A stretch of DNA of 17,366 nucleotides from Clostridium sp. (GTDB taxonomy: Bacteria > Bacillota > Clostridia > Lachnospirales > Lachnospiraceae). Below, one piece after another: positions 15,164 to 17,366 of the stretch; positions within the stretch are counted from its first letter, which is position 1, and each line of letters starts with the position of its first letter. The notes beneath the pieces were generated by a model. The model was not told the DNA's origin, made no database searches, and saw only the letters and a list, made by a program, of their open reading frames with translations. The position numbers and the translations under genes are program-made. The stretch is from contig JAMPFS010000055.1 of the NCBI GenBank assembly GCA_023664325.1, positions 1 to 17,366 of the forward strand, in the 5' to 3' direction.

Positions 15164-17119
15164 TCAATTAAAAATCGCATCAACCTGAAAATCAAACACC
15201 TTTTTCACTGCTTTCAAAAATGGTGTGCCTCCGCCCGGAAGTTTCTTTTGTGTATATTCCTCTGTCACTGGAACCAGCTCTATACCTTTATCTTCCAGTG
15301 CTTCTTTGAGCTGTTCTCCCTTTACAAGCACTGTTGCCTGTGTATTCTCAAAATCATAATCAGAAAACAGGTAACAATCATCTCCCGCCCATTTTTCATT
15401 TATGACATAATTTTTAACAATAATAAACATATCATCCACATCTTCCGCTGCGACTGATTTTTTTACATGCACTGTATATTGCGGCATACCCATTTGAAGC
15501 GTCTTGTGTCTCGAAAATGATTTATCAACATAAACATCATGATACTCCTCTGAAATATCTGTTTTATCTTCTAAATTATCCATCCATGTAATAACTGCAC
15601 CAGCGCTAAGCATGGGCCGCACATCTGTGGCATAGCGCAGTTTCACATAATTCACACCCAGAGATAACAGAAAACTCGCACCAATAAAAACAAAACACAG
15701 ATTGACCCGCTTCATTTTCCATTCACTCAATATAATCCAGAAAATAAGCCCCAAAAATGATACAACAGCCATAATCAGCAATGCTCTCGACACACCTTTA
15801 TATGTGTTTGCATCATTTCCGTACCGAACAGTATCAAAAAACAGTGCAGAATCAATCGTATTTCTCCATGAGTATTCTACTTTATTTACATAACCAGGTA
15901 GCCAGCTCCTGCAATATACAATCAATCCTCCACCAAACACAACAGTCGCAATTTTTGTCTTCAGACCAAAACAATCCTTTTTGATAAACAGGTAATACAG
16001 CGCTATAAATATTAAAAGTGCATAACATGGAGATAAATACCTGCTATATAGAAACCGATCCGCACGTTTTACGGAAATTCCGGTCACAAACTTATAATTC
16101 GAACCAAAGAAAAATAAGATGCCCATTGCTCCCGTTCCTAAACAGGCAAGAAGCGCATACAGATTGATTGCAACCTCTTTCGCATTTATATTTTTTTTCT
16201 TAGAAAAGAAAAACACACAAATTACGACTGCAAAAAAAACACCCAAAGTAACCAGACCAAAGGTTCCTAAAAAGGAATTAAAAAACCAGCCCGTAATATT
16301 TTTAATTACCGTTTCTATACCTTCCGGTGTCAGTAATGTAGCGTATTTATCATAATTCACATTCTCAAAAGTATTCTTTTTATTACCACTGCCCCATATA
16401 CTGTTTTTGAAAAAACTTGTTAATTTTTTATCAACAGCCAGCCAGAGAAAAACATTCAGCAAATATGCACTAAAACATATCCCTTTGTTTTTTACCCAAA
16501 AACGTATAACCGCTGTCACCATAAACATTGCAATCACAAAGACGATTCCTCTCGAATGGCACATATATATATATATACTCAAAAAGCCTGTTAGAGATGA
16601 CCACCAAACCTTTTCCTTTGTTTGTTCAGCATCCATCGACTCTAACAATGTATATAATACAAACCACGCACAGGAAATAAGCATGACATCTGCTCTCGCA
16701 AAAAGAGAATACAACACAGGGGCCGGAACCACAGCAATACAAAAGGATAGCAGCATGCACTTTCCCTGTTCCTCAATACCCAGATGTTTTCTCAATATTT
16801 TATAAGAAATTACAGGAATACATGCAACAAACAAACCATTTATTAACATTAATCCCTTATAAATCATGTACGGATTGGAAAAAAACTTAAAAAACAAAAA
16901 ATAGAATGGAGCCTGCCCATATTTATAAAAATATCCGCCTGTAGAATTTACCCAGTCATTCCAGTTATACCCTGCAAGAAAGGCAGCATTCGCTACAGTT
17001 CCCGTCTCATCTAAAATATAAGATACACTGAGCGGCATCCCTAAAACCAGCATCATCAAAAATGTCAACCCAAACAGAAAACAGCATAACTGATTATCCG
17101 TGTATTTTCTCTCCTTCAT
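15164..17119 (-). CDS. GT-C-type multi-membrane-span glycosyltransferase-like protein
   Basis: Membrane protein of 651 residues. After a first hydrophobic segment (about 12-34) comes YILDETG with Asp37-Glu38, matching the acidic pair in the first outside loop of GT-C enzymes such as ArnT/PMT-type transferases. About ten or more further membrane segments follow to about residue 489, then a soluble tail of about 160 residues (490-651), probably outside the cell. GT-C enzymes use polyprenyl-phosphate sugars, and the GtrB-like enzyme of this locus could supply one. A role as polymerase (Wzy-like) is an alternative. It is the first gene after the promoter at 17150-17178, with AGGAGGAG just before ATG. 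The coding region holds an (AT)7 tract and an A8 tract that could slip. Overall family is by layout, not by a close known relative. Confidence 0.75.
   Translation of the reverse strand: MKERKYTDNQLCCFLFGLTFLMMLVLGMPLSVSYILDETGTVANAAFLAGYNWNDWVNSTGGYFYKYGQAPFYFLFFKFFSNPYMIYKGLMLINGLFVACIPVISYKILRKHLGIEEQGKCMLLSFCIAVVPAPVLYSLFARADVMLISCAWFVLYTLLESMDAEQTKEKVWWSSLTGFLSIYIYMCHSRGIVFVIAMFMVTAVIRFWVKNKGICFSAYLLNVFLWLAVDKKLTSFFKNSIWGSGNKKNTFENVNYDKYATLLTPEGIETVIKNITGWFFNSFLGTFGLVTLGVFFAVVICVFFFSKKKNINAKEVAINLYALLACLGTGAMGILFFFGSNYKFVTGISVKRADRFLYSRYLSPCYALLIFIALYYLFIKKDCFGLKTKIATVVFGGGLIVYCRSWLPGYVNKVEYSWRNTIDSALFFDTVRYGNDANTYKGVSRALLIMAVVSFLGLIFWIILSEWKMKRVNLCFVFIGASFLLSLGVNYVKLRYATDVRPMLSAGAVITWMDNLEDKTDISEEYHDVYVDKSFSRHKTLQMGMPQYTVHVKKSVAAEDVDDMFIIVKNYVINEKWAGDDCYLFSDYDFENTQATVLVKGEQLKEALEDKGIELVPVTEEYTQKKLPGGGTPFLKAVKKVFDFQVDAIFN
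16191..16198 (-). repeat. A8 homopolymer in the GT-C coding region (T8 on plus strand)
   Basis: Eight consecutive A on the coding strand encode part of a Lys-Lys-Lys-Asn cluster near residue 308, in a cytoplasmic-looking charged loop. It is a moderate slippage site by length and may simply reflect AT-rich lysine codons. Confidence 0.5.
16563..16577 (-). repeat. (AT)7 dinucleotide tract inside the GT-C gene
   Basis: Fifteen alternating A/T bases lie inside the open frame and encode part of SIYIYMC near residues 181-186 in a membrane segment. Gain or loss of one unit would shift the frame. Tracts like this act as phase-variation switches in surface-polysaccharide genes of other bacteria; here the frame is open in the sequenced state. 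Confidence 0.7.
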
Positions 17120-17149
17120 CTTCTCCTCCTAATTTTTAACAATAGATGT

Positions 17150-17178
17150 ATTATATCCCAATTCAGCATACAAAACAA
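17150..17178 (-). promoter_or_regulatory. Promoter of the eight-gene polymer operon
   Basis: On the minus strand a perfect TATAAT (-10, 17150-17155) lies 17 bp after TTGTTT (-35, 17173-17178; three of six matches). Transcription would begin near 17143, some 24 nt before the ATG at 17119, with AGGAGGAG in between. The 105-bp gap separating this gene from the partial gene upstream shows no clear terminator. Confidence 0.55.
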
Positions 17179-17224
17179 GCACCTTATTTTACATTTAATG
17201 GAATATATGGAAAGTGTTTCAATA

Positions 17225-17366
17225 TCAATCCCAAAACAATCCTTCGAGACAAAAGAACGGACTGAAAAATGCCTGTTCTTCGCACTTTCCAGTCCAAATA
17301 TTATCTACATTATAGCGTTCGCTTTCCACATAAGTCCGCATAGCTTCCTCTTCATCATATAATACC
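17225..17366 (-). CDS. 3' end of an unidentified gene, cut by the window edge
   Basis: A minus-strand frame enters from the right edge and stays open for 46 codons to TGA at 17225-17227. The peptide begins VLYDEEEAMRTYVESERY and ends FFCLEGLFWD, acidic and rich in aromatic residues. The other frame read from the edge hits a stop within four codons. The codons use the same AT-rich style as the neighbours, and the stop lies 105 bp before the next gene. A possible internal start (ATG after GAGGAAGCT) would give a 38-residue protein, but continuation of a longer gene is more likely. The family is not recognised. By position it probably belongs to the same polymer locus. Confidence 0.55.
   Translation of the reverse strand, partial: VLYDEEEAMRTYVESERYNVDNIWTGKCEEQAFFSPFFCLEGLFWD

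Noticed and set aside
1..17366. CRISPR array, tRNA, rRNA or insertion sequence
   Set aside because: No regularly spaced long repeats, no cloverleaf or rRNA-like sequence and no transposase frame were seen in either strand.

Overview
The window looks like a chromosomal segment of a low-GC Firmicute, most likely a gut Lachnospiraceae-type clostridium. The evidence is AT-rich sequence, AGGAGG-type ribosome binding sites, TATAAT promoters, a BceRS-type sensor pair, a 7TM-like GGDEF/EAL protein and a teichoic-acid-like surface polymer locus. Every convincing gene lies on the minus strand, so transcription runs from the right edge (17366) to the left edge. The taxonomic call is inference from gene style; no marker gene is present.

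Region A (about 17366 to 4197) is a cell-surface polymer locus. At the right edge is the 3' end of an unidentified gene. A TATAAT promoter at 17150-17178 then starts a tightly packed run of eight genes: a GT-C-type membrane glycosyltransferase, a CDP-glycerol/ribitol glycerophosphotransferase (TagB/TagF/TarL family), a GT-B glycosyltransferase, an IspD/TarI-type cytidylyltransferase, an extended SDR epimerase/dehydratase, two different polysaccharide pyruvyl transferases and a Wzx-type flippase. Gaps are 1 to 42 bp. A 100-bp gap with a good sigma-A-type promoter (7479-7507) leads into a GtrB/DPM1-like polyprenyl-phosphate sugar transferase, a TuaG-like GT2 and a MATE transporter. The likely product is a phosphodiester-linked, pyruvylated, glycosylated wall or capsular polymer. 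The cytidylyltransferase and SDR would make a CDP-activated building block. The CDP-alditol transferase, the GT-B enzyme and the GT2 enzymes would assemble the repeat. The pyruvyl transferases would add acidic ketals and the flippase would export the lipid-linked unit. The GtrB-like enzyme could feed the GT-C enzyme for decoration outside the membrane. No priming transferase, recognisable Wzy polymerase, TagGH-type ABC exporter or LCP ligase is visible, so the locus probably extends beyond the right edge.

Region B (about 4196 to 367) is a signalling operon. A promoter at 4049-4077 with a roughly 70-nt leader drives a membrane GGDEF/EAL protein whose GGDEF motif is degenerate (GSDQF) and whose EAL domain looks intact. 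A BceR-like OmpR-family response regulator follows 16 bp downstream, then a BceS-like intramembrane-sensing histidine kinase with a 4-bp ATGA overlap. The BceAB-type ABC transporter usual for such systems is not in the window.

Region C (1-366) has no convincing gene. It holds a 25-bp inverted repeat, an 11-bp-spaced direct repeat and a plus-strand mini-ORF with a strong RBS running into a terminator-like hairpin. It could be the edge or scar of a mobile element, but that is unproven.
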